Source: Nostoc desertorum CM1-VF14
Lineage (GTDB): Bacteria > Cyanobacteriota > Cyanobacteriia > Cyanobacteriales > Nostocaceae
Assembly: GCA_019359245.1 (NCBI GenBank)
Contig: JAHHHR010000017.1
Coordinates: forward strand, 1 to 64,000
DNA length: 64,000 nucleotides
Direction of reading: 5' to 3'
Shown here: one piece after another, positions 61,851 to 64,000 of the stretch
How positions within the stretch are numbered: the stretch's first letter is position 1
Layout: each line of letters opens with the position of its first letter
The notes under the pieces: model-generated
Databases searched by the model: none
What the model saw: the letters and a program-made list of their open reading frames with translations, nothing else
What the model was told of the DNA's origin: nothing
Position numbers and translations under genes: made by a program

Positions 61851-64000
61851 TTAAAACCGCGTTTGATACTCCACTACTGCACGACTATCATCAGCTAAAT
61901 TAGTAGAAGCACGCACACGAAACTTATCGTTTATCCGGTAATTAACACCCCACTGGAATGGGTCATTTGTTGTCAAAATCTTGATGCTGGAAACCGATAT
62001 TTTTGAAGAAATATCAACCCCAGCCTCCGCTGCTAATTCCAAAGTTGAACTACTCCTTCCAGCTTCGGGATTATCAGAAATAATAGTAGGAAATATTCGC
62101 AGTTCACTTAAGCCAAAGGTACTCCCAATCTGGTTAAAAGCTGACTGAAAATTGTTGAACACAGCCGAACCTGCGATGTTAATCAAACCCAAAGTACTGT
62201 CGCCACGTCCTTGGGTGTCTACAAATCCACCTCCTAAAAGAGCAACAATTTCGGTTTGACTACGTGACGGACTGCTTGTTAGTTCTAGATTTTCGTTCAG
62301 TTTGCTAGCAAGACCGTTGATAGTGGCTTCGACTCGAACACTCTCTAAAGCTGATAAACCTGTGGTATTTATCCGGCTGAAGTCATTACTTTGAGTTACG
62401 TCTAGTACCTTTGCATATAGCCGAATATCTAAGTTGGGGTCGCGGGGTTGAGAAGGGCTAAAAGTTGCAGTGTGTTGATAACCACGAGCAAGGTTAAATT
62501 GGGTAGTAAATAAATTCACCCCACCTTTTTCTAACCGAATAGTACCATCGGGTATTGGCTGATTGATTGAGCCGTTAACTATGAGATTACCAGTGGCGCG
62601 GAAGTTGAGAATAGGAGGACGGGTAATTTGGACGTTTTTACCAAGTTCTAAATCTAGATTATTAAATCTAGCGGTCGCATTTCCTATCCCATTCCCAATT
62701 TCAGCTTTACTCTGCTTATTATCTTTTATGGGTGATACACCCAGACCACTATTTGTAGATGAAGTCGCGTTGGTAGATTCTGCCAGTAATACCTGACCAT
62801 CAAATAAATTTACTTTACCGCCAATTACTGGGCTAAGGGCAGAACCAGTAATCTGTAAATTGCCGCTAGCACCTCCCAGGTAAAGTCCCTTCAGATTTAG
62901 CGCTAACTGATCGAGATTAACAGTTAGAGGATTGTCGATAATCACGTTTTCATTGTTGAAAATGGGAATTTTTCCAGCAGCTTCTACCTTCCCACGGCTG
63001 AATCTACCTTGAAAATTTTCTACTGAGATGTTGTCAAAATTAAACAGTATTCTACCTGTGACATCTTCCAGCTTTCCTGGCAAAGCCTGGGCTGAAAAAA
63101 TAGCATCATTAATGGTGGCAATTCCATTTACTTCGGGTTCTTGCAATGTTCCACTTACCTTAAGGTCTACTTCTCCTTTACCCTCCTCAAATACCACTTG
63201 ATTATTCAATGCGTTTAACAGTGCCAATCCCTCGTTTTCTAACTTCATTTCTAAACTGATTTGTTCACTGTCTGGTGCCACAGAAGCAAAAGGCAATTTA
63301 TAAGGGATGCTGCCAGTAATATCAACAGGTTTTGGCCCAGCAACTGCTACAGTACTACCGAAATTTAAGCGTCCGTTGGCATAGCTGAAACTTGCGATCG
63401 CTGAGTCTATTTTTTTCTGATTCAATAATCCTTCTGTGATTTGCAATTCCCCTCTAGCTTGGGGATTAGCAATGCTGCCTGCTAACGCTGCTGTACCGTT
63501 AAGATTACCTGTGATTCCAACTGGCAGTTTGACAAAATTATTCAGTAATTGTACCGGAAAATTATTCACCCGTAACTGGCCAGATTGTTCATCACCGCCA
63601 ACGTTACCTGTGAAGGCAATCAGCCTGTTTTCAGATTCAATCCGTAAAGGTCGCAAACTCAAAACACCGTTTTCAAAGTTGCCTTCGGCAATCACTTTGT
63701 CGGCAGTATAAAAACGATTTCGTTCTTTTTCTTTACCCCAGGCAAAGTTTTGTCCATTCAAATTGAAATCCACTGATAATCCATTGGATGTAGCTGTATT
63801 TACAGCCACTTCCCCGTTGAAAGTACCTTTTAAGTCTGCCAAATCTGGTATAGGAGTGGAATTAAGTCGCTGTTCTTCCTGTTCTGCTACCAAAGCTTCA
63901 ATTTCAGAAAACCGTTGGATTTGGGTTAATAAAGGTTGATTTGGCGCTCCTTGGGGGATAGTGGTTAGATCCTCTGCTGTGCCGTAGATTTCTGCTGAAC
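61851..64000 (-). CDS. TamB/DUF490-like protein, 5' end outside the window
   Basis: The frame continues unbroken to the right edge (AEIYGTAEDLTTIPQGAPNQ), so the beginning is missing; at least 716 codons are present. The repeated beta-strand pattern (GTLQEPEVNGIATI, GSALSPVIGGKVNL, FRATGNLIVNGSINQPIPDG) and the closing block (YRINDKFRVRASTNLAD, then SRAVVEYQTRF) are typical of the TamB C-terminus. Homologues span the periplasm and help outer-membrane protein assembly or lipid transport. TTG 63893 is an internal codon. Confidence 0.9.
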   Translation of the reverse strand, partial: SAEIYGTAEDLTTIPQGAPNQPLLTQIQRFSEIEALVAEQEEQRLNSTPIPDLADLKGTFNGEVAVNTATSNGLSVDFNLNGQNFAWGKEKERNRFYTADKVIAEGNFENGVLSLRPLRIESENRLIAFTGNVGGDEQSGQLRVNNFPVQLLNNFVKLPVGITGNLNGTAALAGSIANPQARGELQITEGLLNQKKIDSAIASFSYANGRLNFGSTVAVAGPKPVDITGSIPYKLPFASVAPDSEQISLEMKLENEGLALLNALNNQVVFEEGKGEVDLKVSGTLQEPEVNGIATINDAIFSAQALPGKLEDVTGRILFNFDNISVENFQGRFSRGKVEAAGKIPIFNNENVIIDNPLTVNLDQLALNLKGLYLGGASGNLQITGSALSPVIGGKVNLFDGQVLLAESTNATSSTNSGLGVSPIKDNKQSKAEIGNGIGNATARFNNLDLELGKNVQITRPPILNFRATGNLIVNGSINQPIPDGTIRLEKGGVNLFTTQFNLARGYQHTATFSPSQPRDPNLDIRLYAKVLDVTQSNDFSRINTTGLSALESVRVEATINGLASKLNENLELTSSPSRSQTEIVALLGGGFVDTQGRGDSTLGLINIAGSAVFNNFQSAFNQIGSTFGLSELRIFPTIISDNPEAGRSSSTLELAAEAGVDISSKISVSSIKILTTNDPFQWGVNYRINDKFRVRASTNLADDSRAVVEYQTRF

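Noticed and set aside
1..64000. tRNA and rRNA genes
   Set aside because: I looked through the spacers for cloverleaf-like and conserved rRNA segments and found none that I could support.

Overview
The window looks like chromosome of a filamentous, Nostoc-type heterocyst-forming cyanobacterium. The signs are abundant HIP1 octamers (GCGATCGC), heptanucleotide short tandem repeats in many spacers, and lineage-typical genes: a thioredoxin reductase-thioredoxin fusion (NTRC), the clpR-clpP pair, gamma-tocopherol methyltransferase, XisH/XisI, DUF4327 and KtrAB. The identification is inferred from gene content; no rRNA or tRNA gene was found to anchor it.

Layout. 0-7.8 kb: a 5'-truncated lipoxygenase, a galU-type uridylyltransferase, hemW, a membrane PIN/TRAM protein, an Rpn/PD-(D/E)XK protein, a glyoxalase-fold protein, several gene remnants, and a DUF433/DUF5615 toxin-antitoxin pair. 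7.8-12.5 kb: a 62-bp tandem repeat followed by a 1366-residue protein joining an Mrr-like nuclease domain to a NACHT NTPase and a long C-terminal region, a candidate anti-phage sensor-effector. 12.5-25 kb: two paralogous von Willebrand A proteins, clpR-clpP, a J-domain protein, an aminotransferase, a frameshifted amino-acid binding protein, and a zinc-ribbon PP2C phosphatase followed by an FHA/zinc-ribbon Ser/Thr kinase. 25-34 kb: a surface-glycan or protein-glycosylation cluster made of a triple-methyltransferase protein, a bifunctional glycosyltransferase, a SPINDLY/OGT-like TPR glycosyltransferase and two tandemly duplicated type IV pilin-like genes.

34-39 kb is a scarred accessory stretch: truncated Uma2 and Rpn genes abutting each other, NTRC, xisI, an xisH gene split exactly by an IS630-family element, and a 188-bp MITE-like element with target duplication. 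38.7-64 kb is mostly ordinary: an oligopeptide permease, a ROK kinase, a sugar-binding lipoprotein, pyrG, an N-acetylmuramoyl-alanine amidase, Uma2, a pentapeptide protein, YraN, queA, a TPR lipoprotein-like protein, ktrB-ktrA, tocopherol methyltransferase, an Fe-siderophore-type ATPase, DUF1003, a GIY-YIG protein, a sugar permease, a DUF2887 protein, and a TamB-like gene that runs off the right edge.

A recurring theme is repeats entering genes. Short repeats supply start codons, stop codons, C-terminal tails and in-frame insertions (queA, yraN, the amino-acid binding protein, the kinase N-terminus, the ROK start). Several loci preserve enough remnant sequence for the ancestral gene to be rebuilt: xisH, the binding-protein signal peptide, the pilin duplication and a TPR gene tail.
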